From positions 2,480,001-2,544,000 of the forward strand of contig NZ_CP014989.1 of the NCBI RefSeq assembly GCF_001685415.1: a DNA stretch of 64,000 bases, written 5' to 3'. This document shows positions 41,325 to 49,125 of this stretch, piece after piece. Position numbers and translations under genes: made by a program. The stretch is from Serinicoccus hydrothermalis. Lineage in GTDB: Bacteria; Actinomycetota; Actinomycetes; Actinomycetales; Dermatophilaceae. The notes beneath the pieces are model-generated. The model did not search any database. It was not told the origin of the DNA and saw nothing but the letters and a program-made list of their open reading frames with translations. The number at the start of each line of letters is the position of its first letter. Within the stretch, counting starts at the first letter, position 1.

Positions 41325-41723
41325 TCACAGCGCTGACCTGACGTCCGTCTGAGGGAAGTCACCGCCCTTGAACAGCAGCGGGGCATCGAGACTCTGCGCG
41401 GCGGCGTAGGCGAAGCAGTCACCCAGGTTGAGGGACGCTGGGTGGCGCCCCTTGCCGAAGCGGCGCCAGGCGTCGACGGCGATCGACGCCTGTGCAGCGT
41501 CGAGCGGTGCGATGTCGACCCCTAGCCGGTCCAGCAGCAGTCTCAGATCCTGGGTCGCCTCCCGGCCCTGCCGGGCCTCCACGATGATGCCGACCTCGAC
41601 GGATGTCGCGGCACTCATCAGTAGGTCCCCGGCGGCCCGCTGCATGACTCGGAGGAGGGTCTCGGCGTCAGGCTCGCCGAAGATGACGGCGGCGACCGCC
41701 GACGTGTCCAGAACGATCGTCAC
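41325..41723 (-). CDS. vapC: PIN-domain ribonuclease toxin VapC
   Basis: A 132-residue PIN nuclease. All acidic positions are present: IVLDTSAVAAVI (D), TSVEVGIIVEA (E), LNLGDCFAYAAA (D) and LLFKGGDFPQTDV (D). This is the closest match in the window to the Rv0624-type VapC. The GTG start at 41723 overlaps the antitoxin stop by four bases. Expected to cleave tRNA or rRNA when VapB is degraded. Confidence 0.9.
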   Translation of the reverse strand: MTIVLDTSAVAAVIFGEPDAETLLRVMQRAAGDLLMSAATSVEVGIIVEARQGREATQDLRLLLDRLGVDIAPLDAAQASIAVDAWRRFGKGRHPASLNLGDCFAYAAAQSLDAPLLFKGGDFPQTDVRSAL

Positions 41724-41974
41724 CGGGGGAGCCCCGCCTCGTCGTAGCCGACGATGTCCTCCGGCGTCCGCGCGTCGATCACGGGACGCCGACGTCCTCG
41801 TTCGATGATCCCCTCGAGCTCGTCCGTGCCCTTCTCGGCCCGGGCAAGAGCGGTGACCCGGGCGAGGCGTTCCTCGATCGCGCGCCTCGCGGCCACGGTG
41901 ATGGACTCGCCCGTGGCGGCGGCGAGCTCTCGAGCCAATCGGTCCGTCTCGGCATCCTTGATGTTCAGCGCCAT
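41720..41974 (-). CDS. vapB: VapB antitoxin (Rv0623-like)
   Basis: An 84-residue antitoxin. MALNIKDAETDRLARELAAA and TGESITVAARRAIEERLARV form the ribbon-helix-helix-like DNA-binding part of the VapB/Rv0623 group, and the C-terminal IDARTPEDIVGYDEAGLPR is the toxin-neutralising tail. TATGGT lies six bases before the ATG at 41974, giving a leaderless mRNA. Together with the downstream VapC it is a type II toxin-antitoxin system, the second in this window. Confidence 0.9.
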   Translation of the reverse strand: MALNIKDAETDRLARELAAATGESITVAARRAIEERLARVTALARAEKGTDELEGIIERGRRRPVIDARTPEDIVGYDEAGLPR

Positions 41975-42006
41975 GGGTCAACCATACGAGGCAGAAAAGA
42001 AGATGG

Positions 42007-42471
42007 CTAGGAAGAACTGCCGGTTCCATGATGGTCCGGCGAGCGGCCCGTTTCGAGCATCCGGTCCAGCAGGCCGCCGAGCTGTGCTCGCTCGGAGGCG
42101 GTGAGCCGGGCGCTGACCGTGGAGCCGGCGGCCACCCGCCGGGCCAGCCGGCCGCGCAGGCGGCGGCCCTCGTCGGTGAGCTGCAGCAGCTTGACCCGTC
42201 GGTCCTCGCCGGCGACCCGCTCCACCACGCCGCGCCGCTCCAGTCGGTCGGCCAGGCCGGTGACGTTGGAGGCGTCGCAGGCGAGGTGGCCGGCCAGGTC
42301 GCGCATCGCGCTCGGGTGCTCGAGCCACAGCAGGGTCCGGGCCTGCAGGGGGGTGAGGTCGAGCTCCGCGGCGACCGCGGCGAAGTCGGACCGCGCCAGC
42401 TCGACGACGCGGAACAGCTTGCCCGTCAGGGCGTGGGCCTGCTCGAGGCTGGGGTTGGGGTCGGGCGCCAT
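42007..42471 (-). CDS. MarR-family transcriptional regulator
   Basis: A 154-residue winged-helix protein: LTPLQARTLLWLEHPSAMRDLAGHLACDASNVTGLADRLERRGVVER is the DNA-binding core (given here in its continuous family order: helix 2, helices 3-4, wing), followed by EDRRVKLLQLTDEG. Confidence 0.
   Translation of the reverse strand: MAPDPNPSLEQAHALTGKLFRVVELARSDFAAVAAELDLTPLQARTLLWLEHPSAMRDLAGHLACDASNVTGLADRLERRGVVERVAGEDRRVKLLQLTDEGRRLRGRLARRVAAGSTVSARLTASERAQLGGLLDRMLETGRSPDHHGTGSSS
42007..42471 (-). CDS. MarR-family regulator of the divergent membrane-protein operon
   Basis: A 154-residue winged-helix repressor. LTPLQARTLLWLEHP is helix 2, MRDLAGHLACDASNVTGL the helix-turn-helix, and VERVAGEDRRVKLLQLTDEG the wing. 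The protein is divergent from the DUF6069/PPOX pair across 104 bases that hold two GTTGA/TCAA-type inverted repeats, so it probably represses both directions in response to a small molecule. TAGACT (42483-42478) lies six bases before its ATG, giving a leaderless mRNA. Confidence 0.88.
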   Translation of the reverse strand: MAPDPNPSLEQAHALTGKLFRVVELARSDFAAVAAELDLTPLQARTLLWLEHPSAMRDLAGHLACDASNVTGLADRLERRGVVERVAGEDRRVKLLQLTDEGRRLRGRLARRVAAGSTVSARLTASERAQLGGLLDRMLETGRSPDHHGTGSSS

Positions 42472-42506
42472 GCCGGCAGTCTAGCCGATCATTGACCTAG
42501 CAAATG

Positions 42507-42564
42507 GTTGACATGCTCAACAAACAGGAGGAGAGTAGCGATGCTAGATGACATCAACCATTGA
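42507..42564. promoter_or_regulatory. MarR-type operators and a consensus -35 in the divergent region
   Basis: GTTGACATGCTCAAC (42507-42521) is an inverted repeat with a 5-base spacer and contains a perfect -35 TTGACA for the rightward operon. TCAACCATTGA (42554-42564) is a second one. AATGGTTGA at 42503 and its inverse TCAACCATT at 42554 are the shared core. Both are candidate MarR sites. Confidence 0.55.
42541..42564 (+). CDS. Seven-residue leader peptide ORF (MLDDINH)
   Basis: A strong Shine-Dalgarno sequence AGGAGGAGAG (42526-42535) is followed nine bases later by ATG CTA GAT GAC ATC AAC CAT TGA. Its stop overlaps the ribosome site (GAGGAG, 42563-42568) of the next gene, so it could couple or tune translation of the membrane protein. 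The use of the rare codon CTA is notable. Evidence is only positional. Confidence 0.4.
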   Translation: MLDDINH

Positions 42565-42575
42565 GGAGTTCCATC

Positions 42576-43004
42576 ATGTCGCACACACTGAGCCCCGCCT
42601 CCGCACCCGCCCAGGCCCCGACGCGGCTGCGGTCCAGGGTCGCCACCGTCGCGGGCGTCTCCCTCGTGCTCAACCTGCTCGTCTGGGGTCTGGCCCGCCT
42701 CGTCGGCGCCGACTTCGACGTCACCCGCCCGGGCGCTGGCCCGATGACCGTCGGGCCCGTCATGGTCGCGGTCATGACCGTGATCCCGGTGGCGCTCGGC
42801 GGCGCGCTGACCTGGTTCCTCGGTCGCACCCGGCCGCGGGCGGTCACGGCTCTCGCCTGGGTCGGGCTGGCGATCGGCCTGCTGACGGTCCCCATGCCCT
42901 TCACCGTGGAGGCCTCGGCCACCACGCAGACGGCCCTCGCCGCGATGCACGTCGTCACCGGCGTCGTCTGGTGGATCCTGCTCCGCCGGGCGGTCGTGCG
43001 ATGA
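42576..43004 (+). CDS. DUF6069-like four-helix membrane protein
   Basis: A 142-residue protein with four hydrophobic helices: VATVAGVSLVLNLLVWGLAR, VGPVMVAVMTVIPVALGGAL, LAWVGLAIGLLTVPM and LAAMHVVTGVVWWILLRRA. This matches the small DUF6069 family found next to MarR regulators in actinobacteria; no activity is known. GAGGAG lies seven bases before the ATG at 42576. It overlaps the downstream PPOX gene by four bases. Confidence 0.75.
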   Translation: MSHTLSPASAPAQAPTRLRSRVATVAGVSLVLNLLVWGLARLVGADFDVTRPGAGPMTVGPVMVAVMTVIPVALGGALTWFLGRTRPRAVTALAWVGLAIGLLTVPMPFTVEASATTQTALAAMHVVTGVVWWILLRRAVVR

Positions 43005-43351
43005 CGACGATCACCGCCGCGGAGCGACGCTTCCTGCGCTCGGGCGTGCGGTCGCTCGCTCGGATCGCCACGGTCGACGAGGACGGGCTGCCGCACGTCG
43101 TCCCGGGAGGGTGGTCCTGGGACGACGGCGCGGGCGAGCTCGTGCTCGGCGGACGCGACGTGCCGACGACCGCGCGCGCCGGCCACGTCCGGCGAAGCGG
43201 TGTGGCCGCGGTCTCGATCGACGGGGTGCACGACGGCCCCGGGTGGTCGCCCTGGGCGCTGCTGCTGCGTGGCCCCGCCGTCGTCGCCGACGGCGCGATC
43301 CGGGTCCGCCCGGACTGGAGTCGGTCGTGGGGCCTGGACCAGCCCGGGTGA
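43001..43351 (+). CDS. PPOX-class (pyridoxamine-oxidase-like split-barrel) protein
   Basis: A 116-residue split-barrel flavin/F420-type protein. LRSGVRSLARIATVDEDGLPHVVPGGW is the standard opening strand pair, given as SLARIATVDEDGLPHVVP at residues about 18-35, followed by ELVLGGRDV, RRSGVAAVSIDGV and LLLRGPAVVADG. Confidence 0.
   Translation: MTTITAAERRFLRSGVRSLARIATVDEDGLPHVVPGGWSWDDGAGELVLGGRDVPTTARAGHVRRSGVAAVSIDGVHDGPGWSPWALLLRGPAVVADGAIRVRPDWSRSWGLDQPG
43001..43351 (+). CDS. PPOX-class split-barrel flavin/F420-binding protein
   Basis: A 116-residue protein. SLARIATVDEDGLPHVVP at about residues 18-35 is the opening strand pair of the pyridoxamine-oxidase-like split barrel, followed by ELVLGGRDV, RRSGVAAVSIDGV and LLLRGPAVVADG. 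Homologues bind FMN or F420 and act as small reductases. It is shorter than the usual 130-150, ending soon after the last barrel strand. It is translationally coupled to the membrane protein (ATGA overlap) and under the same MarR control. Confidence 0.8.
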   Translation: MTTITAAERRFLRSGVRSLARIATVDEDGLPHVVPGGWSWDDGAGELVLGGRDVPTTARAGHVRRSGVAAVSIDGVHDGPGWSPWALLLRGPAVVADGAIRVRPDWSRSWGLDQPG

Positions 43352-43375
43352 CCCCGGGCCGGTCGATCCGGATGG

Positions 43376-44665
43376 CTACCCGATGAGGATGCCCGCGATC
43401 GCGGCGCTCATGAGGTTGGCCAGGGTCGCGGCGAGCACGGCGCGGATCCCGAGCTCGGCGATCTCGCGCCGCCGGTCCTTGACCAGCGAGCCGAGTCCGC
43501 CGAGCAGGATGCCGAGCGAGCCGAGATTGGCGAAGCCGGTCAGCGCGAAGGTCACGATCGCGGCGGTCTTGGGGCTGAACTGGTCGATGGTCGGCGCGAA
43601 GTTGGAGAAGGCCACGAACTCGTTGACGATGACCTTCTGCCCGACGAAGCTGCCGGCGCTCGCCGCCTCGCCCCAGGGCACGCCGATCACCGTCATGAGC
43701 GGCGCGAAGGCATACCCGAGCAGCTGCTCGAAGGTGAGGTCCGGCTGGCCGAACCAGCCGCCGACCGTGCCGATGAGCAGGTTGACCAGCGCGATCAGCG
43801 AGATGAAGGCGAGCAGCATCGCGCCGATGTTGAGCGCGAGCTTCAGTCCGTCCGCGGCGCCCGAGGCGGCGGCGTCGATGACGTTGCGGTACTCCATCCC
43901 CTCCAGGTCGTCCTCGTCGTTGGGTATGCCGTCGCCGTCCTTGTCGCCCTCGGGGTCCGCCGGCTCGTCGCTCACCAGCCGGTCCTGCCGCTCTGCCGCC
44001 TCCGGGTCCTCCTCCGGCAGCACGAGCTTCGCCATCAGGAGCGCCCCTGGCGCCGCCATGAAGGACGCCGCGATGAGGTACTCCAGCGGGGCGCCGAGCA
44101 GGGAGTAGCCCACCAGGACCGAGCCCGCGACCGTGGAGAGCCCGCCGACCATGACGGCGAACAGGCCCGATCGGGTGAGCCCCTTGAGGTAGGGGCGGAT
44201 GACCAGCGGTGCCTCGGTCTGGCCGACGAAGATGTTGGCCGCGGCGTTGACCGACTCGGCCTTGCGGGTCCCGAGCGCCGCGCCGAGGGCCGCGCCGAGC
44301 TTCTCCACGACGAACTGCAGGATCTTGAAGTGGTAGAGCACGGCCGTCAGCGAGGCGAAGAAGATGATGACCGGCAGCACCTGGAAGGCGAAGACGACCC
44401 CGGCGTCCTCACCCTGCGGCAGCACCGGCCCGAAGACGAACTGGATGCCGGCGTTGGAGGAGTTGATGACGGCCTGCACGCCCTGCGAGACCTGCTCCAG
44501 CGCCCGCTGCCCCCAGGACCAGTAGAGGACGAGGATCCCGAAGAGCACCTGGATGCCCAGGGCCGCGAGCACGGTGCGCCAGCGCACGGCGCGGCGGTTG
44601 GTCGAGAGCAGCAGCGCGAGCGCGATGAGCGCCGCCATGCCGCCGATTCCCCAGAGCACGTCCAT
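43376..44665 (-). CDS. NupC-type concentrative nucleoside transporter with acidic calcium-loop insertion
   Basis: A 429-residue nucleoside:cation symporter of the CNT family. GTRKAESVNAAANIFVGQTEAP and the later VGQKVIVNEFVAFSNF and TFALTGFANLGSLGILLGGL are the nucleoside- and sodium-site motifs. Between the two scaffold halves (about residues 227-247) lies a very acidic loop containing DKDGDGIPNDEDD, the pattern of a thrombospondin type 3 calcium-binding repeat. AGGAGGT lies seven bases before the ATG at 44665. It stands alone. Confidence 0.9.
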   Translation of the reverse strand: MDVLWGIGGMAALIALALLLSTNRRAVRWRTVLAALGIQVLFGILVLYWSWGQRALEQVSQGVQAVINSSNAGIQFVFGPVLPQGEDAGVVFAFQVLPVIIFFASLTAVLYHFKILQFVVEKLGAALGAALGTRKAESVNAAANIFVGQTEAPLVIRPYLKGLTRSGLFAVMVGGLSTVAGSVLVGYSLLGAPLEYLIAASFMAAPGALLMAKLVLPEEDPEAAERQDRLVSDEPADPEGDKDGDGIPNDEDDLEGMEYRNVIDAAASGAADGLKLALNIGAMLLAFISLIALVNLLIGTVGGWFGQPDLTFEQLLGYAFAPLMTVIGVPWGEAASAGSFVGQKVIVNEFVAFSNFAPTIDQFSPKTAAIVTFALTGFANLGSLGILLGGLGSLVKDRRREIAELGIRAVLAATLANLMSAAIAGILIG

Positions 44666-44781
44666 CGTGACCTCCTGGTATGCCTCGTCGCGGGTAGCGC
44701 CGACCGTACCGCGTGGTGCGGGGTCGGGGTCAGAGGTGGTTAGTCTGTGGCCACGACCAGTCGACAGCGAGGGGAGCGGTC

Positions 44782-45204
44782 GTGGAGCCGAGTGAGCAGC
44801 AGCAGGCGGTGCGCGCGGTCGCGCAGCGCTTCGTCGAGATCGCGCCGGCCGGGTGGGCCCGGCTCGTGGGCAACTGGGAGGCGACCCGGGTCGACGGCCA
44901 GGTCAACCTCAACTACCTGACCCTGGCGGTGGTCGACCTGCAGGACCGCTGGGGGATCGGGCAGCTCGACTTCGACGAGCCGCTCTACGACCTGGTCGTC
45001 GAGCTGCACGAGGGCATGGGCTCCTCCGGTGACCGGTGGAGCGTGCTCGACCTCGAGGTGGACGCCGACGGGGCTTTCCGCACCGAGTTCGGCTACGGCC
45101 AGCCCAAGCGCAGCCTCGGCATCGAGGACGAGGAGTCGATGGGGCGGTTCCAGAACTACCTGGCGACGTGGGTCGCCGAGCACGGCGAGCGCCCGCAGCG
45201 CTGA
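44782..45204 (+). CDS. YezG-like immunity protein, upstream copy
   Basis: A 140-residue soluble protein. RFVEIAPAGWARLVGNWEAT with LNYLTLAVVD resembles the YezG/DUF600-type immunity proteins that protect against YeeF-like nuclease toxins, and it shares the AP-x-GW-x-R-x-V...W pattern with the downstream family A paralogues (47553, 50176). The GTG at 44782 follows GAGGGGAG. It heads the toxin locus, so the cell would have immunity before toxin is translated. Confidence 0.65.
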   Translation: MEPSEQQQAVRAVAQRFVEIAPAGWARLVGNWEATRVDGQVNLNYLTLAVVDLQDRWGIGQLDFDEPLYDLVVELHEGMGSSGDRWSVLDLEVDADGAFRTEFGYGQPKRSLGIEDEESMGRFQNYLATWVAEHGERPQR

Positions 45205-45238
45205 GCGCGCGGGCATACCAGGACGAAGGGGGAGCGCG

Positions 45239-45556
45239 ATGGCGGGCGACGACGAGGTCACGATGGTGCCCAACCCGTACCGGACGGCGCTGGAGCAGGC
45301 GCGGAACCGGTCGGTCGACCCGGCGGGTGACATCAAGGAGGCCCTTGACAAGGCCGACCGGGCCATGTCGTCGGGGTGCTGGGTGAGCACGACGGCCGAC
45401 GACTTCGGTGCGGCGCTGGCGGAGCACAAGCGGACCCTGGGGCGGGTGCGTGACGACGCCATCCAGGACTTCGACGACGCGATCGCGGGCCAGCCCGAGC
45501 GGGTGGAGTCGACCGCCTGGCAGACCCGGTGGCAGAAGATGGCGGGGATGCGCTGA
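45239..45556 (+). CDS. WXG100-like helper protein of the toxin
   Basis: A 105-residue, highly helical protein without a signal peptide. Helix one (YRTALEQARNRSVDPAGDIKEAL), a turn with CWVSTTADDF and helix two (ALAEHKRTLGRVRDDAIQDF), then a Trp pair (TAWQTRWQKM), are reminiscent of ESX/WXG100 targeting partners of type VII secretion, although a strict WXG turn is missing. AAGGGGGAG precedes the ATG. Its stop overlaps the toxin ATG by one base, so the two are coupled and may pair. Confidence 0.6.
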   Translation: MAGDDEVTMVPNPYRTALEQARNRSVDPAGDIKEALDKADRAMSSGCWVSTTADDFGAALAEHKRTLGRVRDDAIQDFDDAIAGQPERVESTAWQTRWQKMAGMR

Positions 45557-47547
45557 TGGCGACCTGCTCGATCCACATCCCCGGCTTCACCGACCTCGTC
45601 GCGGGCGTGGAGAAGGTGCGCTCCGACCTGCCGCTCGACCGCAGCACGGTGTCCGGCAACCTCAGCGGGGTGATGCTCGGGACCGGATCGCTCTCCCGGG
45701 TCGACGACGTGCTCAGCTGGGCCGACGATGAGGTGCGCGGCCTGCACCGGCGACTGGCGATGGCGCAGCAGATCGAGGCCTCGACCCCGGGCGTGCAGAT
45801 GTATGCCCAGTTCGACGAGGACGACGTCTCCACCAAGAGCCAGGCCCAGGTCGAGGCCGACGCGAAGAAGGTCGCGGACTACCTGGAGAAGGGCGGGGAG
45901 ATCCCGCAGGAGATCCTCGACCTGCTCGCGGAGGGCCAGAACGACCCCTACTTCGCGCAGGCCCTGGCCGAGCGGGTCGACCTGGAGGACCTGTCCAACA
46001 CCATCGCCGGCGCGGGGATGCCGCCGCAGCCCAGCGGCTACGACCCGGACTACCAGGAGACGCTAGAGGCCTGGCGGCAGGACTACGACGCCTTGCTCGA
46101 CGGCCTCGGGCAGACCATGGGTCTGGCCTCGCGCGGCACCGGCGACGTGGCCCCGCCGGAGGGGTGGAGCCAGCAGTGGATCGACGCGATCACCACGACC
46201 GACCCACCGGGGCAGGCCTCCCGGCTGGCGGCGGTGGTGTCCCGCGGCCAGTGGTCGACGGACTTCACCGTGGAGCTCACGCAGGCGCTCTACGACTACG
46301 AGACGGGGGACGAGGGTCACAAGGGGATGTGGAACGTCAGCGCCCATCCCCTGGGCACCTATGTCGGTGCCACGCTGCCGGACGGCACGCAGGCCTACGA
46401 CCCCATGGCACTGGTGCTGGAGGCTGTCGCGAAGGATCCCGAGGCGGGGATGCGGATCTTCGAGGATGCAGACCGCACCACGGTCGAGGTGGACGGTGAG
46501 TCGCACGAGGTGTCCTCCTTCGTCGACTATCTGCTGACCAAGCGCAAGTGGCCCGTCGACGAGGGCGCTGCCGCAGGCGAGATGCTCACCAGCGCGATCA
46601 CTCCCTACGAGGGAGGTAGCACCTACTCGCTGACAGTGGGCGAGGACGTGAGGCTCGTCTCGAAGGCCTTCGAGGAGGAGGTGCTGGCCCGTAGCGAGGA
46701 CAAACCATGGTGGTCCGACGTCGGGCACCTGTTCCTCGACGTTCTCGGCCTGGTCCCGGTCATCGGTGAGCCGATCGACGGGGTCAACGCCGCCTGGTAC
46801 TACGCCGAGGGCGATGTCGTCAACGGCAGCCTCACGGTCGTCGCGATGGTGCCGTTGGCGGGATGGGGCGGGACCGGAGCCAAGTGGGGAACAAAGGTGT
46901 TCAAAGGCAGCGACGCGGCCAAGTTCATCGATGAGGTCGGGGGCAAGGTCCTCGACGATGCCATCGACGCAGCACCAGTGCCGACCGTGGCGAAGGCCGA
47001 CGGACTGCCGGGCAAGGTGGACGTCCCCTCGATGAAGTTCACCGACGAGGCAAGTTTCAACGCGGCGGCCAACAAGGCCCATCCGAACGCCAGCTACGAG
47101 TACAACGGGGTGACGTGGAAGACGGACGAGTTCGGGCGCACGAAGGCCGTCGAGGGCACGATTACCGAAGGCTCGGCGACCCGAAGCAAGCTGCAGACGG
47201 ACATCGGCAACACGCCCGGAGTAGCGGCAGACACCGACGTGGGCTTCCATCTCCTCGGACACTGGTTCGGCGGACCGACGAACCGCCTCAACGTCGTCCC
47301 AGGAAACGGCAAGCCACTCGCGGACGGCACGAAGAACCTCAACAACAGCGGTTACGCCAAGATGGAACGGTCCCTGCGTGACGCCATACGTGATCCCGAT
47401 GTGGCGAGCGTCTCCGTCAAGCTGGAACCGAAGTACATGTCGACTAATGTCTCGGTGCGTCCTGATGCCTTCAATGTGGTCACGACCATCACCCGCAAGG
47501 ACGGGACGATCGAGACCAAGCCATACTTCTTCGAGAACCAGAGGTAG
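45556..47547 (+). CDS. Polymorphic toxin with C-terminal DNA/RNA non-specific endonuclease (YeeF-like)
   Basis: A 663-residue protein with no signal peptide, probably exported by a type VII system. Residues 1-80 are a helical targeting part (FTDLVAGVEKVRSDLPLD, VDDVLSWADDEVRGLHRRL). Residues about 80-380 are a long helical stalk. Residues about 390-445 form a pre-toxin segment (LFLDVLGLVPVIGEPIDGVN, VVAMVPLAGWGGTGAKWG). Residues about 515-663 are an Endonuclease_NS_2-type nuclease: YNGVTWKTDEFGRTKAVEG, then DVGFHLLGHWFGG (catalytic His, about 563-568) and NRLNVVPGN, SGYAKMERSLRDAI. Base use becomes less GC-rich towards the nuclease domain, as in exchanged toxin tips. Seven immunity-like genes flank it. 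Confidence 0.85.
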   Translation: MATCSIHIPGFTDLVAGVEKVRSDLPLDRSTVSGNLSGVMLGTGSLSRVDDVLSWADDEVRGLHRRLAMAQQIEASTPGVQMYAQFDEDDVSTKSQAQVEADAKKVADYLEKGGEIPQEILDLLAEGQNDPYFAQALAERVDLEDLSNTIAGAGMPPQPSGYDPDYQETLEAWRQDYDALLDGLGQTMGLASRGTGDVAPPEGWSQQWIDAITTTDPPGQASRLAAVVSRGQWSTDFTVELTQALYDYETGDEGHKGMWNVSAHPLGTYVGATLPDGTQAYDPMALVLEAVAKDPEAGMRIFEDADRTTVEVDGESHEVSSFVDYLLTKRKWPVDEGAAAGEMLTSAITPYEGGSTYSLTVGEDVRLVSKAFEEEVLARSEDKPWWSDVGHLFLDVLGLVPVIGEPIDGVNAAWYYAEGDVVNGSLTVVAMVPLAGWGGTGAKWGTKVFKGSDAAKFIDEVGGKVLDDAIDAAPVPTVAKADGLPGKVDVPSMKFTDEASFNAAANKAHPNASYEYNGVTWKTDEFGRTKAVEGTITEGSATRSKLQTDIGNTPGVAADTDVGFHLLGHWFGGPTNRLNVVPGNGKPLADGTKNLNNSGYAKMERSLRDAIRDPDVASVSVKLEPKYMSTNVSVRPDAFNVVTTITRKDGTIETKPYFFENQR

Positions 47548-47552
47548 CCCTG

Positions 47553-48047
47553 ATGAGACCCGAGGCAGAATCGCAGCTGCGCAACATGGTTGCGGACTAC
47601 ATCGCCGTTGCGCCTGAAGGCTGGGTGCGCATCGTCACTTGGTGGGCCAAGCTGGGCGACAGTGCTGATGAGGCGTCTATGAGCGCGGTCCAGTCGCCCG
47701 CGGAGGTCGTCGTCAGGGGAGCCGATGGAGTGCTACGGCAGGAGTCGCTGGCCCCAGATTTCCCCTGGATGCACGTCAAGGCGATGGACGAGGCGCTCAA
47801 GGGGGACCCGGAAGAAGGATGGCTGGTCATGCGGGTCGAGATCGACGCCGACTGCGACGAGCCGCGCGTGGAGTTCGACCACGACACCCTGGTCCGGGCG
47901 GAAACCTCGCTCCAGGACCCGTGGGCGGACGAGGTACACCACTACCTGGAGCGGCACCAGGAGGAGCTGGAGCGGATGAGCGGACCGGCCACGACAAGCA
48001 CGCCGGAGGACCAGTCGCGCCGTCGGTGGAATTGGTTCAGGTCGTGA
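47553..48047 (+). CDS. Immunity protein, family A
   Basis: A 164-residue acidic protein immediately downstream of the toxin (5 bases). YIAVAPEGWVRIVTWWAKLG is the YezG-like opening, WLVMRVEIDADCDEPRVEFD the central strands, and DPWADEVHHYLERHQEEL the C-terminal helix; a basic tail follows. Family A also includes the N-terminal half of the gene at 50176, with which it shares most of these blocks. Position directly after the toxin makes it the prime cognate immunity gene. It overlaps the next gene by one base. Confidence 0.75.
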   Translation: MRPEAESQLRNMVADYIAVAPEGWVRIVTWWAKLGDSADEASMSAVQSPAEVVVRGADGVLRQESLAPDFPWMHVKAMDEALKGDPEEGWLVMRVEIDADCDEPRVEFDHDTLVRAETSLQDPWADEVHHYLERHQEELERMSGPATTSTPEDQSRRRWNWFRS

Positions 48048-48571
48048 TGAACAAGGCGGGGGGAGTCGCAGTGCTGGAAGGCGAACTCGAAGCGACCGTC
48101 GGCGACATCGTCGACGCTTTCGCTGAGTCCTTTCCGAACTGGATCAGGGTCGTGATCTGGATCGGTCGTCTGAAGTACAAAGGCCAGCCCACCGACACCA
48201 ACACCCGGCTCAACCGGGTGTTGTCGTACACCGATGGTGAGGTGGTCGCCGCCTACCACACCAAGATGCGCACCGTGTCTGCGCTGTATCGGCGCATCGA
48301 TGCGCTGACGGAGGACGTGGACTGGACCCAGTGCCGGATCGTGGCTGACCGCGACGGCAAGCACCAGATCGACCTTGTGACCGACGAGCCGCGGCGAGAC
48401 CTTGAGGGCGCTGGTTCCGACCCCTACTGGGATCAGGTCCACGACTATCTAGAACTGAACCGTGCTGAGGTTGGCGCGCTCGTGGAACGGCTGCGGAGCA
48501 GCGGCGACCTGCCCGGCGAGAAGAAGAAGTCGGGCCGAGGGGTGCTCAGCTACTTCCGCCCGGGAACGTGA
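48047..48571 (+). CDS. Immunity paralogue, family B copy 1
   Basis: A 174-residue protein. FPNWIRVVIWIGRLKYKGQP, NTRLNRVLSYTDGEVVAAY, VDWTQCRIVADRDGKHQIDL, DPYWDQVHDYLELNRAEVGA and a basic tail RGVLSYFRPGT define family B. It shares the WIR-VV-W opening and a C-terminal YLE/L helix with family A, so both families are probably distant relatives. The ATG at 48047 overlaps the upstream stop. Confidence 0.7.
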   Translation: MNKAGGVAVLEGELEATVGDIVDAFAESFPNWIRVVIWIGRLKYKGQPTDTNTRLNRVLSYTDGEVVAAYHTKMRTVSALYRRIDALTEDVDWTQCRIVADRDGKHQIDLVTDEPRRDLEGAGSDPYWDQVHDYLELNRAEVGALVERLRSSGDLPGEKKKSGRGVLSYFRPGT

Positions 48572-48595
48572 TTAGGACCACGAGAGCGCGTTCAG

Positions 48596-49099
48596 ATGAG
48601 TGACCCAGTGTCGGTGGACCGGCAGGTCGAGACGATGGTCTCCGTCCTCACCTCCGACCATCCGCAATGGATACGCGCCGTGGCGTGGGTCGGCCGACTT
48701 CAAGAGGACGATGGCTCACCCGCCGAGAGCGATATCTACCTCAACAGAGTGATCTGTTGGAAGGACGGGGGTGTTGTCGCCGAGTACTACACCGGGTTCG
48801 ACGATTACGAGGCCTATCGTGCGATCGCTGAGGCGTCGAAAGACGTCGAATGGACGCAATTCAGGCTGGTGGCTGACCGGGATGGGGAACGACAGGTGCG
48901 GTTCGTGACTGATGAACCACGAAGGCTGGCGGAAGGTGCGGCCACCGATAACTACTGGCGCCAAGTGCACGACTATGCCCAACTGAACGGCGACGACCTG
49001 GAAACGCTGGTCAGACGGCTGCGGAGCACTGGCGACCTTCCCGGTGGGAAGAACAAGTCCCGGCGAGGCGTCCTCGGCTACTTCCGACCAGGCGCCTGA
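48596..49099 (+). CDS. Immunity paralogue, family B copy 2
   Basis: A 167-residue protein with all family B blocks: HPQWIRAVAWVGRLQEDDGS, DIYLNRVICWKDGGVVAEYY, VEWTQFRLVADRDGERQVRF, NYWRQVHDYAQLN and GVLGYFRPGA. The stretch around TSDHPQWIRAVAWVGRLQ is almost identical at DNA level to copy 3, so the two are a recent duplication. The surrounding 25-base and 26-base gaps suggest that this unit was copied with its own ribosome site. Confidence 0.7.
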   Translation: MSDPVSVDRQVETMVSVLTSDHPQWIRAVAWVGRLQEDDGSPAESDIYLNRVICWKDGGVVAEYYTGFDDYEAYRAIAEASKDVEWTQFRLVADRDGERQVRFVTDEPRRLAEGAATDNYWRQVHDYAQLNGDDLETLVRRLRSTGDLPGGKNKSRRGVLGYFRPGA

Positions 49100-49125
49100 C
49101 GTCGGACACAGGGGAGAGGGTGCGC

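Noticed and set aside
42007-42471. A duplicate feature line for this MarR gene with confidence 0
   Set aside because: It is a superseded draft entry; the following line with confidence 0.88 is the annotation.
43001-43351. A duplicate feature line for this PPOX gene with confidence 0
   Set aside because: It is a superseded draft entry; the following line with confidence 0.8 is the annotation.
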